Under the pieces are notes generated by a model. That model saw nothing but the letters and a program-made list of their open reading frames with translations, had not been told where the DNA came from and did not search any database. A DNA stretch of 64,000 bases, from assembly GCA_963757945.1 (NCBI GenBank), contig CAVWTN010000002.1:1860001-1924000 (forward strand). The letters run 5' to 3'. This document shows positions 33,292-42,054 of this stretch, one piece after another (the stretch's first letter is position 1; each line of letters opens with the position of its first letter). This DNA is from CAVWTN01 sp963757945 (GTDB lineage Bacteria > Vulcanimicrobiota > Vulcanimicrobiia > Vulcanimicrobiales > Vulcanimicrobiaceae). Position numbers and translations under genes: made by a program.

Positions 33292-34845
33292 ATGGAGCTT
33301 CGCATCGATGGGCGGATCGTTGACGACGCACGCGCGCTCGCGCGGCAGGTCGTCGCGCCGCTCGAACGCTTCATCGCCTCGCACTCGACGGTCGCCGTGG
33401 AGCGGGCGGTCCTGCGTTTGCTGCTGGTCGACGGCGTCGGGCACGACGAGATTCCCATCCCGAACCTGATGCTCGATGCGCTCCCGGCGGAACGCCGCGC
33501 GCAGGGCATCGCGCTCGCGCTCGGCCGGGCGGTCGCCGAGACGGGCGAGAGCCCCGCGGCGGTCGCGGCGGGGGTCGCATCCGGATCCGTGAGGCTGGAG
33601 GCCTTCGACGGCGTTCCCACGGCGGCGGCGCGCGGAGCGCTCGCGCCCCACGTCGCAGCGGCTCTGGCCCGCATCGATGCCCGCCGGCGCGAACGCGAGG
33701 CGCTGCTCGCGCGCTTGCCGCAGGCCCCGCCGCCGCTGCTCTACGTGATCGTGGCGAGCGGGAACATCTTCGAAGATCGCGCGGCCGCCGTCGCCGCGGC
33801 GGAGGCGGGCGCCCAAATCATCGCCGTCATCCGCTCGACGGGGCAGTCGCTGCTGGATTTCGTGCCGTTCGGCGCGACGACGGAAGGCTTCGGCGGCACC
33901 TACGCGACGCAAGAGAACTTCCGTATCATGCGCGCGGCGCTCGACGCCGTCTCCGAGCGCCTGGGCCGCTACGTGATGCTCACGAACTACGCGAGCGGCC
34001 TCTGCATGCCGGAGATCGCGGCGATGGCCGCGCTCGAGCGGCTCGACATGCTGCTGAACGACTCGATGTACGGCATCCTGTTCCGCGACATCAACATGCA
34101 GCGCACGTTCGTGGATCAGCATTTCAGCCGCATGCTCAACGCTCGCGCGGGGATCACGATCAACACCGGCGAGGACAACTATCTGACGACGGCCGACGCC
34201 GTCGAACAGGCGCCGGCCGTGCTCGCTTCGCAGTTCATCAACGAGGCGTTCGCGCACGCCGCCGGGATGCGCGACGAGCAGATCGGTTTGGGCGACGCCT
34301 ACGAGATCGATCCCAAGCGCGAGGACGGCTTTCTGTACGCGCTCGCGCAAGCGCAGCTCGCGCGCCAGATCTTCCCGAACTCGCCGCTCAAGTACATGCC
34401 GCCGACCAAACACATGACCGGCGACATCTTCAAAGGCCACTTGATCGACGCGATGTTCAATCTGACCTCGGTGATGACCAAACAGACGATCCATCTGTGC
34501 GGCATGCCGACCGAGGCGATCCACACGCCGTTCCTGGGCGATCGGGCGCTCTCGCTCGAGAGCGCGCGCTACGTGATGGGGACGGCGCGCCATCTGGGCG
34601 ATGAGATCGAGTTCAAGCGCGACGGGATCGTCGAACGGCGCGCCCGCGCCGTGCTGAAGGCCGCCCACGCGCTGCTGGAACGCGTGGCCGCGCGCGGATT
34701 GATGGGAGCGATCGAAGATCGCGCCTTCGCCGACGTCTCGCGTTCGGCGAGCGGCGGCCGCGGGCTCGAAGGCGTCTTCGCGCGCTCGCCCGAGTATTGG
34801 AATCCCTTCGAAGAGGCGCTCGCGCCGGCGGCGGCCGCGCGATGA
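33292..34845 (+). CDS. kamD: Lysine 5,6-aminomutase, alpha subunit
   Basis: 517 residues, the family's normal length. Together with the beta subunit it moves the 6-amino group of D-lysine (or the terminal amino group of beta-lysine) to C5, using PLP and adenosylcobalamin. Typical segments are YVIVASGNIFEDRAAAV, VIRSTGQSLLDFVPFG, GGTYATQENFRIMR, LPNDSMYGILFRDINMQRT (here LLNDSMYG), FQFINEAFAHAAG-like and KYMPPTKHMTGDIFKGH. It ends overlapping the beta subunit gene by four bases. The rest of the lysine fermentation genes are not in the window. Confidence 0.9.
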   Translation: MELRIDGRIVDDARALARQVVAPLERFIASHSTVAVERAVLRLLLVDGVGHDEIPIPNLMLDALPAERRAQGIALALGRAVAETGESPAAVAAGVASGSVRLEAFDGVPTAAARGALAPHVAAALARIDARRREREALLARLPQAPPPLLYVIVASGNIFEDRAAAVAAAEAGAQIIAVIRSTGQSLLDFVPFGATTEGFGGTYATQENFRIMRAALDAVSERLGRYVMLTNYASGLCMPEIAAMAALERLDMLLNDSMYGILFRDINMQRTFVDQHFSRMLNARAGITINTGEDNYLTTADAVEQAPAVLASQFINEAFAHAAGMRDEQIGLGDAYEIDPKREDGFLYALAQAQLARQIFPNSPLKYMPPTKHMTGDIFKGHLIDAMFNLTSVMTKQTIHLCGMPTEAIHTPFLGDRALSLESARYVMGTARHLGDEIEFKRDGIVERRARAVLKAAHALLERVAARGLMGAIEDRAFADVSRSASGGRGLEGVFARSPEYWNPFEEALAPAAAAR

Positions 34846-35585
34846 GCGAGCTCGTGAAGCCGTACGGCGATACGCTGGGCGACGGCAAGGTGCAGCTCTC
34901 GTTCACGCTTCCGCTGGAATGGAGCGAAGCCGCCGACGAGGCCGCGCGCCAACTCGTCGTCAAGATGGGGTTCAACGACGTCGCGGTCGCCGAAGGGCGC
35001 AAGATCGCGACGGGCTTCTCGTTCTTCGTCGTCTACGCGAGCTCGCCGCTCGGCGTCGACGCGGCGGCGATCGACGCGCCCTCGGCGCGCACCGTGGAGC
35101 TTTCGCTCGAGCAGATCGACGCGCTCGTGCGCGCGCGCGTTCGCCGCAAGATTCGCGTCGCGGGCGCCTGCATCGGGACCGACGCGCATACCGTCGGCAT
35201 CGATGCGATCTTGAACATGAAGGGCTACGACGGGGATTACGGGCTCGAACGTTACAAGGAGTTCGAGACGTTCAATCTGGGCAGCCAAGTCTCGGTCGAG
35301 GAGCTCGTGCGCTTCGTGAAGGAGAAGGCGATCGATGCGGTTCTCGCCTCGCAGATCGTCACGCAGAAGGGGAGCGACATTCTGAACTTCACGGCGCTCG
35401 CCGAGTTGCTCGAAGCCGAAGGGATTCGCGAGCGCATCCTGCTGCTGTGCGGCGGCCCGCGGGTCACGAACCTGATGGCGCTCGAACTGGGCTATGACGC
35501 GGGCTTCGGCCGGGGGACCCGTCCGAGCCATGTCGCGGGTTTCATCGCGACGCGCCTGTCCGAACGCGTCCTCGCCTCGGCGTGA
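34842..35585 (+). CDS. kamE: Lysine 5,6-aminomutase, beta (B12-binding) subunit
   Basis: 247 residues. The cobalamin lower-ligand motif D-x-H-x-x-G appears as DAHTVG near residue 110. GIDAILNMKGYDGDYGLERY follows and contains the lysine that in the family forms the Schiff base with PLP. NLGSQVSVEELV and LLLCGGPRVTNLMA fit the Rossmann B12 domain. ATGA overlap with kamD implies coupled translation. The next gene again overlaps by four bases (GTGA). Confidence 0.92.
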   Translation: MSELVKPYGDTLGDGKVQLSFTLPLEWSEAADEAARQLVVKMGFNDVAVAEGRKIATGFSFFVVYASSPLGVDAAAIDAPSARTVELSLEQIDALVRARVRRKIRVAGACIGTDAHTVGIDAILNMKGYDGDYGLERYKEFETFNLGSQVSVEELVRFVKEKAIDAVLASQIVTQKGSDILNFTALAELLEAEGIRERILLLCGGPRVTNLMALELGYDAGFGRGTRPSHVAGFIATRLSERVLASA

Positions 35586-36013
35586 GCGCGCCGCTGCGCG
35601 GCCTGGCGGCCTGCGCTTTCGCTCTCGCCGTCGCGGCGTGCACCCAGGCGAGCGCGCCGCTCGACCGTCCGGACGTGGTGGTCGGGGCGCGTCCGGCCTC
35701 GTTCGCGGTCCCGCCGCTCGCCGCGCCCGATGCTCCGCCGCGCATCGTGAGCGTCTGGCTTTCGAAGACGGAGTTCGCGCCCGGCGAGCGGGTCGCCGGA
35801 CGCGTCATCACGTCGACGAACGTCGCGAGCCTGGAGATCCGGGTGGAAGGCTACGGCCGCGTCATCCCGCGCACGGATTTCGGCAGCTTCGAAGGGGCGG
35901 TCGCGGTCCCGGCCCTCCCCGCGTTCCTGCACCGCGCCTTCACGCTGCAGATTCTCGCGCGCAACGCGAGCGGCGTCGCCGCGAAGACGACCGTTCCGAT
36001 CCACGTCCTCTAA
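35582..36013 (+). CDS. Lipoprotein with Ig-like domain (family member 3 of 3)
   Basis: 143 residues of unknown function. The lipobox VAAC follows a short hydrophobic signal. The C-terminal ~90 residues (PPRIVSVWLSKTEFAPGERV, TSTNVASLEIRVEGYG, LPAFLHRAFTLQILARNASG) match those of the small secreted proteins at about 10.6 and 15.1 kb. Its GTG overlaps the kamE stop, though a functional link to lysine metabolism is not obvious. It may simply be carried along in the transcript. Confidence 0.7.
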   Translation: MSAPLRGLAACAFALAVAACTQASAPLDRPDVVVGARPASFAVPPLAAPDAPPRIVSVWLSKTEFAPGERVAGRVITSTNVASLEIRVEGYGRVIPRTDFGSFEGAVAVPALPAFLHRAFTLQILARNASGVAAKTTVPIHVL

Positions 36014-36018
36014 CGGCG

Positions 36019-37326
36019 TCAGCGCTCGAAGGGGAACTCGTGCAGGCGCGCGAGCGCATCCGCCTCCCGGCGGAAGAAGGCGGCGTCATCGCAGAGCAGC
36101 CGGATGCGCTCGTCGTCCGCGTGCCGGTAGGCGAGCAACGTCACGCGGCCCGCCGCTTGCAACGCGCTCGTGTCGCGCAGATCGGCGAAGCCGCGCAGGT
36201 TCGTCGCGAACAAACAGCCGGCGAACGCCGCCGCGCAGGCGAGCGCCGCTGCGCGGGCGGCGGACGAGGCCGGCGCGATGATGCCGCGCTCGAAGGCGAG
36301 CGCGACGAGCGCGGCGAGCGCGATCCACAGCAGGCTCGAGACCGTGACGTAACGCGAGCTGAGGGCTTGATCGATCCCGAACGTCGCGCGCCCGACGATC
36401 GCGAGCGCGGCGGCGCAGAGCGGGACGGTGCCGAGCGCGATCCAGGCCCGCGCGCGCGCGTCCCCGGCCAAGCGAAACGCGAGCCACGCGAAGGCGAGCA
36501 GGCCGGCGGCGCCCCAAAACAACGCCAGCAGCACGCCCGACCAAATGCCGAGCGGGCCGCCGAGGTACGCGAGCAGGTAGCCCGCGGCCGTCAGCGGCGA
36601 ACGCGCGGCGTCGCTTGCATACGGCTCGGCCGGCGGGGGGACGTAGCGATAGAAGAACGCTCCGCCGGCCGCCAGGGCGAGCGCCGCCCAGAGCCAGACG
36701 CGCGAGAGCGCCGCGCGCGAGCGCCCGGCGAGCACGAGCGCGCCCGCGACCCACGCCGCGAAGCCGAAGATCAGCGAGGCGCTCGCGATCGCCGCGCTCG
36801 CGGCGCCGAGCGCGAACGCAAGCGCCGGGTTGGGGACGGCGCTGAGCACGAACACGGTCGCGACGATCGCGGCGATCGTCAGGAACCACGAAAGCTGGAA
36901 GCCCCAGAGCACGTTTTGCGACTGGCCGAGCGAGCACAGCAGCAACGCGACGGCCAGCGCGAGCGGACCGGCGAGCGCGGGACCGAGCGTGCGCGCGAGC
37001 AGCGCGACGAGCAGCGCCAGCGTGACGGCGAGGAACGCGATCCCCGCGAACTCTTCCAAGCGCGCGCTCCACGGATGCGCGCTCGCCAGCGCGAGCGCGA
37101 CGAGGCTCGGGAAAACGCTGCGATGCGCGTTCTGTTGCGCCCAGAGGTCCGCGAAGCCCAGCGTGCGATCGCGCAAGCCGACGATCAGCGGCGCCCAAAT
37201 CCATTCGTCGAACCAGGGAACGTCGACGCCGAAGCGGGCCACGAGGAGCGCGAGCAGCACGGGGCACGCGAACGCGAGCGCGAACCATGCGCGCGATGGG
37301 AGACGCAGCGACCGCACGGGCCTCAC
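36019..37326 (-). CDS. Multi-spanning membrane protein, GT-C-like, function unknown
   Basis: 435 residues with about 11 hydrophobic helices. The first extracytoplasmic loop has VPWFDEWIWAP and later QQNAHRSVFPSLVALA, an acidic/His-bearing pattern seen in uncharacterised polysaccharide-related integral membrane proteins of GT-C type. No activity can be assigned. Its GTG start overlaps the divergent peptidase gene by 40 bases, so one of the two starts is probably further in; GTG at 37317 is an option. It stands between surface-polymer genes, which fits a glycan role. Confidence 0.6.
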   Translation of the reverse strand: MRPVRSLRLPSRAWFALAFACPVLLALLVARFGVDVPWFDEWIWAPLIVGLRDRTLGFADLWAQQNAHRSVFPSLVALALASAHPWSARLEEFAGIAFLAVTLALLVALLARTLGPALAGPLALAVALLLCSLGQSQNVLWGFQLSWFLTIAAIVATVFVLSAVPNPALAFALGAASAAIASASLIFGFAAWVAGALVLAGRSRAALSRVWLWAALALAAGGAFFYRYVPPPAEPYASDAARSPLTAAGYLLAYLGGPLGIWSGVLLALFWGAAGLLAFAWLAFRLAGDARARAWIALGTVPLCAAALAIVGRATFGIDQALSSRYVTVSSLLWIALAALVALAFERGIIAPASSAARAAALACAAAFAGCLFATNLRGFADLRDTSALQAAGRVTLLAYRHADDERIRLLCDDAAFFRREADALARLHEFPFER

Positions 37327-38891
37327 ATCCTCACTTGCGCGCGCGTATCCCTGTGTGCGCGGCGCTCGCGTGGGCGCTTTGCGCGGGCACCGGCGCGGCG
37401 GCCGATCGCTCGCCCGCCGCGCAAGTTCCCAAACCCGCCGCCGCCGGGGCTCCCTGGACGCCCGCCGAACTGGCGGCGTTGCGCGCCTCGCTCGATGCGA
37501 TCTTCGCGGATGCGCCCGCGCTGCGCGGCGCTCACGCCGGCGCGATCGCGCTCGAGACGCGCAGCGGCGCCGTGCTCTACGAGCGCGGCGCGCGCGAACG
37601 CTTCGTGCCCGCCTCGACCGCCAAGCTCGTGACGGGCTCCGTCGCGCTCGCGCGGCTCGGCCCGGATTTCCGCTTCACGACGGAGGTGCGCGCGACGGGT
37701 CCGCTCGCGGGCGGCGAGCTGCAGGGCGATCTCGTGCTGCACGGCGGGGGCGATCCGCTGCTCGGCCTCGCGGATCTCGACGATGCCGCGGCGAGGCTCG
37801 CGAGCACGGGGCTGCGCTCGGTCGCCGGTGCCGTCAGGGCCGATGCGTCGTACTTCGACGCGAAGCGCTACGGCGACGGCTGGAGCGTCGACGACATCCC
37901 GTTCGACTACATGCCGGTGCTCTCGGCGCTCTCGCTCGAGGAGAACGTCGTCCATCTCACCGTCGCCCCGGGTCCGCGCGCGGGCGATCCCGCGCAGGTC
38001 CGCGCGATCCCCACGCTCGTCGCGGTGACGCCCGCGGGCGGCCCGGGCGCCTCCGGCAGTCCGGCGGTCATGGACTGCGCGAGCGCGGCGTTTCCGTTTG
38101 CGCTGGTGAACCGCGCGACGACGGTCCCCGCGGGCGCGAAGGACACCGCGGACGTCGCGCGCGATCCGTGTGAGACGATCGCCGTCACGGGCGCGATCCC
38201 GCTCGGAGCCCAACCCGATGCGATCGATGCGGCCGTCCCGGATCCGGCGGCGTACGCCGTCGCGGCCTTCCGCGCGTCGCTGACCGCGCACGGCATCAGC
38301 CTGGCCGCGCCGCTTCCCGCCGCAAGCCCGCCGGGCGCACCCGCCGTGCTCTGGACGCATGCGTCGATGCCGCTCTCGGAATTGCTCGCCGACTTCTGGT
38401 ATCCCAGCGACAATCTGATCGGCGAGGCGCTGCTCCGTTCGCTGGGCGTCGCGCAGGGCGGCCCGCCCGGGACCGATGCGGCGGGGCTGGCCCTCGAACG
38501 CGAGCAACTCGCGGCCTTCGGCGTTCCCGCGGGCGATCTCGAGCTGGCGGACGGCTCCGGCCTCTCGCGCTACGACCTCGCCACGCCGCGCGCGCTCGCC
38601 GCCGTTCTGCAGGCGGATTGGAATGGGCCGTACCGCGACGTCGTCCTGGACGCGCTCCCGGTCGCGGGCGTGCGCGGGACGCTCGCCCATCGCTTCGTAG
38701 GAACCCCGCTGGAGCGGGTCCTGTTCGCCAAGAGCGGCAGCATGACGCACGTGAGCGCGCTCGCTGGTTACCTCGCGACGAGACGTCACGGCGCCGTGAC
38801 GTTTGCGTTGCTCGTCGACGACTATCTCGGCGAAGCCGCTCCGCTGGACGCGCTGCGAGTCCGCGTGCTCTCGCGGCTGGTCACGGACTAG
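37287..38891 (+). CDS. dacB: D-alanyl-D-alanine carboxypeptidase/endopeptidase, PBP4 family (peptidase S13)
   Basis: 534 residues. Signal peptide (CAALAWALCAGTGAAA). All three penicillin-binding motifs are present: SxxK as STAK (110-113), SxN as SDN in WYPSDNLIGEALL, and KSG in FAKSGSMTHVSALAGYL. The large insertion between the first two motifs, with GDLVLHGGGDPLL and SYFDAKRYGDGWSVDD, is diagnostic of PBP4/Dac. It trims peptidoglycan cross-links in the periplasm. A second ATG three codons in (37296) is an equally good start. Confidence 0.9.
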   Translation: MRAMGDAATARASHPHLRARIPVCAALAWALCAGTGAAADRSPAAQVPKPAAAGAPWTPAELAALRASLDAIFADAPALRGAHAGAIALETRSGAVLYERGARERFVPASTAKLVTGSVALARLGPDFRFTTEVRATGPLAGGELQGDLVLHGGGDPLLGLADLDDAAARLASTGLRSVAGAVRADASYFDAKRYGDGWSVDDIPFDYMPVLSALSLEENVVHLTVAPGPRAGDPAQVRAIPTLVAVTPAGGPGASGSPAVMDCASAAFPFALVNRATTVPAGAKDTADVARDPCETIAVTGAIPLGAQPDAIDAAVPDPAAYAVAAFRASLTAHGISLAAPLPAASPPGAPAVLWTHASMPLSELLADFWYPSDNLIGEALLRSLGVAQGGPPGTDAAGLALEREQLAAFGVPAGDLELADGSGLSRYDLATPRALAAVLQADWNGPYRDVVLDALPVAGVRGTLAHRFVGTPLERVLFAKSGSMTHVSALAGYLATRRHGAVTFALLVDDYLGEAAPLDALRVRVLSRLVTD

Positions 38892-38946
38892 CGCGCTCGA
38901 GGCTCGCGCCACAGGCGCGGCGGCGGGCGGCGGGCAAGTTACGGCC

Positions 38947-39924
38947 ATGTCGCAGAAGACCGCGCTGATCACGGGCATCACGGGGCAAGACGGCTCGTAT
39001 CTGGCCGAACTCTTGCTCGAGGAAGGTTACCGCGTCGTGGGCATGACGCGCCGTTCGAGCACGGACGTGCACGAGCGGATCAATCATCTGGTCGACCGCA
39101 TCGAGATCGTTTCGGGCGACCTGCTCGATCAGAGCTCGATGACGAACGTCGTCGCGAGCGTCCGTCCCGACGAGGTCTACAACCTGGCGGCGCAATCGTT
39201 CGTCCCGACGTCGTGGGCGCAGCCCGTTTTGACGGGCGAGTTCACGGCGCTCGGCGTGACGCGTTTGCTCGAAGCGGTCCGCACGGTCGATCCGAAGATC
39301 CGTTTTTACCAAGCCTCGAGCTCCGAGATGTTCGGCAAGGTCGTCGAGACGCCGCAGTCCGAACGCACGCCGTTCTATCCGCGCAGCCCCTACGGCGTCG
39401 CGAAAGTGTACGGCCATTGGATCACGGTGAACTATCGCGAATCGTACGACCTGTTTGCTGTCAGCGGGATCCTCTTCAATCATGAGAGCCCGCGGCGCGG
39501 CCTCGAGTTCGTGACGCGGAAGATCTCCGACGGCGCCGCGCGCATCAAGCTCGGCCTCGCGAACACGCTCGCGCTCGGGAATCTCGACGCGCGACGCGAC
39601 TGGGGATTCGCGGGCGACTACGTGCGCGCGATGTGGCTGATGTTGCAACAGCCGGCCCCCGACGATTACGTGATCGCGACCGGCCGCACGCACAGCGTGC
39701 GCGATTTCGTGAGGCTCGCGTTCGAGTCGCTCGATCTCGATTACGAACGCTACGTCGTGCAGGATCAGCGGTACATTCGGCCCGCCGAAGTCGACCTCTT
39801 GATCGGCGACGCCTCGAAGGCGCGAGCGGCTTTTGGTTGGGCGCCGCAGACGAGCTTCGAGGAACTCGTCGAGAGGATGGTCCGCGCGGACCTCGAGCGC
39901 CTGCGGCCGCTCGCGCCGGTGTAA
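38947..39924 (+). CDS. gmd: GDP-mannose 4,6-dehydratase
   Basis: 325 residues, extended SDR. NADP motif ALITGITGQDGSYLAELL, then TRRSSTDVHERINHL, the active-site SSSEMFG and SPYGVAKVYGHW (Tyr-x3-Lys), and LFNHESPRRGLEFVTRKI, all Gmd signatures. Makes GDP-4-keto-6-deoxy-D-mannose. Followed after four bases by the matching reductase gene, so the pair should yield GDP-D-rhamnose or a similar 6-deoxyhexose. Confidence 0.93.
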   Translation: MSQKTALITGITGQDGSYLAELLLEEGYRVVGMTRRSSTDVHERINHLVDRIEIVSGDLLDQSSMTNVVASVRPDEVYNLAAQSFVPTSWAQPVLTGEFTALGVTRLLEAVRTVDPKIRFYQASSSEMFGKVVETPQSERTPFYPRSPYGVAKVYGHWITVNYRESYDLFAVSGILFNHESPRRGLEFVTRKISDGAARIKLGLANTLALGNLDARRDWGFAGDYVRAMWLMLQQPAPDDYVIATGRTHSVRDFVRLAFESLDLDYERYVVQDQRYIRPAEVDLLIGDASKARAAFGWAPQTSFEELVERMVRADLERLRPLAPV

Positions 39925-39928
39925 TCCG

Positions 39929-40861
39929 GTGCGCGCGCTCGTCACGGGCGGGAACGGATTCGTCGGGCGCCACCTGCTGGCTGCGCTGCGCGCGCGCGGC
40001 GACACGGCAATGGGCGCGGGCCGCGCCAGCGATCCGGGCGAGGTGGACCTGCCGCTCGATCTCGCGGATCCTTCGAACCTGCGCGCGGTCGTCGAGATCG
40101 CGCAGCCCGATGTGATCTTTCACCTCGCGGCGCAGGCCTTCGTCCCCGAAGCGAACCGCGATCCGTTGCGAACCTACGATACGAACGCGATGGGGACGGC
40201 GCGCCTGCTGGAGGCCGCGCGCCTGCCCAAAGTTCCGCCGCGCTTCGTGTTCGTCAGTTCGGCCGAAGTCTACGGCCCGCGCGCCGCCTCGGAGTATCCG
40301 CTCGTGGAAACGCTGCCGGTCCACCCGGCGACACCCTACGCGGCCAGCAAAGCCGCGGGCGAGGCCTTTGTGCTTTCCGCGCACCGCACCTACGGCATTC
40401 CCGCGATCGTCGCGCGGTCGTTCAACCACATCGGTCCCGGTCAAGACGTGCGCTTCGCGGTCCCGTCCTTCGCCTGGCAGCTCGCCGAGATCGCCGCGGG
40501 CGCCAACCCCGTGCTGCACGTCGGCAATCTGGCGGCGCTGCGGGATTTCCTCGACGTGCGCGACGTCGTCCGTGCCTACATCGCGCTCGCGGAGCGCGGC
40601 GAGCCCGGGACGTGCTACAACGTGTGCGGCGGGAACCCCGTCGAGATCGAAGAGATCCTGCGCCGGCTGATTTCGATCGCGCGCGTCGCCGTCGAGGTCC
40701 GCGAGGATCCCGCCCGTATGCGCCCCAGCGACGTGCCGCTCTTCTACGGCGACAACTCGCGCCTGCGGGCCGCGACCGGCTGGGCGCCGCGCCTCTCGCT
40801 CGGCGAATCGCTGCGCGACGTCTACACGGATGCGCAAGCGCGGCTGGCGCTCGCGCCGTGA
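39929..40861 (+). CDS. rmd: GDP-6-deoxy-D-mannose reductase (Rmd-type SDR)
   Basis: 310 residues. NAD(P) motif ALVTGGNGFVGRHLL, FHLAAQAFVPEA, SSAEVYG and PYAASKAAGEAF with the Tyr-x3-Lys pair. Directly behind gmd, so it most likely reduces the 4-keto group to GDP-D-rhamnose. A GDP-fucose synthase or epimerase role is less likely because the protein lacks the GMER-type C-terminal signature I would expect. GTG start; its stop overlaps the larC start. Confidence 0.85.
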   Translation: MRALVTGGNGFVGRHLLAALRARGDTAMGAGRASDPGEVDLPLDLADPSNLRAVVEIAQPDVIFHLAAQAFVPEANRDPLRTYDTNAMGTARLLEAARLPKVPPRFVFVSSAEVYGPRAASEYPLVETLPVHPATPYAASKAAGEAFVLSAHRTYGIPAIVARSFNHIGPGQDVRFAVPSFAWQLAEIAAGANPVLHVGNLAALRDFLDVRDVVRAYIALAERGEPGTCYNVCGGNPVEIEEILRRLISIARVAVEVREDPARMRPSDVPLFYGDNSRLRAATGWAPRLSLGESLRDVYTDAQARLALAP

Positions 40862-42054
40862 GGATCGCGTATTTCGAGCCGATCGGCGGCGCGAGCGGCA
40901 ACATGATCTTGGGTGCGCTGTGCGATGCGGGTGCGAACCTCGAGGACGTCGTGGCCGCGCTGCGCACGATCCCGGTCGACGGCTGGACCCTGGAGCGCAA
41001 GCCGGTCCGCAAGTGCGGCATCGCCGCCAGCCACATCGAGATCGTCGTCCCCGGAGAGGACGGCGCGCCCGAGCGCGACGCGCACGCGCACGGCGGCCGC
41101 CGGCTCGCGGACGTGCTGGAAATCGTGCAGGCGAGCGGCCTCGGCCGGCGCCCGAAGGACCGCGCCTGCGCGATCTTCAGGCGGCTCGGCGAGGCCGAGG
41201 CGCGGGTGCACGGCTCCGCCGTCGAGCGGATCCATTTTCACGAAGTCGGCGAGACGGACGCGATCCTCGACGTCGCGGCCGCGTGCGTCGCGCTCGATCT
41301 GCTCGGGGTCGAGCAGGTCGCCTGCGCGGCTTTCCCCGTCGGCCGCGGCTCGATCAGGATGGCGCACGGTCACTATCCCAATCCGCCGCCGGCCACGGCC
41401 GAGCTGTTGCGCTGGGTGCCGACGTACAGCGCCGGGATCGACGGCGAGATGGTCACGACGACCGGTGCGGCGATCCTCACGACGCTCGCCGACCGCGTCG
41501 GCGAACGCCCCCCGATGATCGCCGAGCGGATCGGCTACGGCGCGGGAACGTACGATTTTCCGCTCCCCAACGTCCTGCGCGTCTCGCTCGGGACGACGCT
41601 CGCCGCCGGCGGTGATCCCGAGGCCGCCGAAGTCGCCGTGCTGGAGGCGAACGTCGACGACATGTCGCCGCAGTACTTCGAACTTGCGCTCGAGCGCGTC
41701 TTCGCGGCCGGCGCGCTCGATGCGTGGCTGACCCCGATCGCGATGAAGAAGTCGCGGCCCGGGATCGTGTTGTCTGCGATCTGCAAGCCCCAGGACGAAG
41801 CGGAGTGCGCGCGCGCGATCCTGACGGAGACGACGACGCTTGGCGTGCGCGTCCGGCGGGAACGCCGCTACACGCTCGCGCGCACGATCGAGGAACGCGC
41901 GACGACGCTCGGGCCCGTGCGCGTGAAGATCGCCCGCATCGACGGCACGACGCGCCGCACGCTCGAGTACGAGGACGTCCTGCGCATCGCGCGCGAGCGG
42001 GCCCGCCCGATCGCCGAGATCGCCGCGTTGCTCGAGACCGAGATCGCGAAGTGA
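40858..42054 (+). CDS. larC: Nickel-insertion cyclometallase LarC
   Basis: 398 residues. LarC uses CTP to insert nickel into the pincer nucleotide. The N-terminus YFEPIGGASGNMILGAL, the His-rich HAHGGR patch, HFHEVGETDAILDV and VTTTGAAILTTLA are characteristic. In Lactobacillus plantarum larC is read through a programmed frameshift, whereas here it is one continuous frame. It overlaps rmd by four bases upstream and larE by four bases downstream. Confidence 0.92.
   Translation: MRIAYFEPIGGASGNMILGALCDAGANLEDVVAALRTIPVDGWTLERKPVRKCGIAASHIEIVVPGEDGAPERDAHAHGGRRLADVLEIVQASGLGRRPKDRACAIFRRLGEAEARVHGSAVERIHFHEVGETDAILDVAAACVALDLLGVEQVACAAFPVGRGSIRMAHGHYPNPPPATAELLRWVPTYSAGIDGEMVTTTGAAILTTLADRVGERPPMIAERIGYGAGTYDFPLPNVLRVSLGTTLAAGGDPEAAEVAVLEANVDDMSPQYFELALERVFAAGALDAWLTPIAMKKSRPGIVLSAICKPQDEAECARAILTETTTLGVRVRRERRYTLARTIEERATTLGPVRVKIARIDGTTRRTLEYEDVLRIARERARPIAEIAALLETEIAK

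Noticed and set aside
33292..34845. First considered as LarA because lar genes occur in the window
   Set aside because: The motifs and the length match lysine 5,6-aminomutase alpha, and the coupled next gene has the B12 motif DAHTVG.
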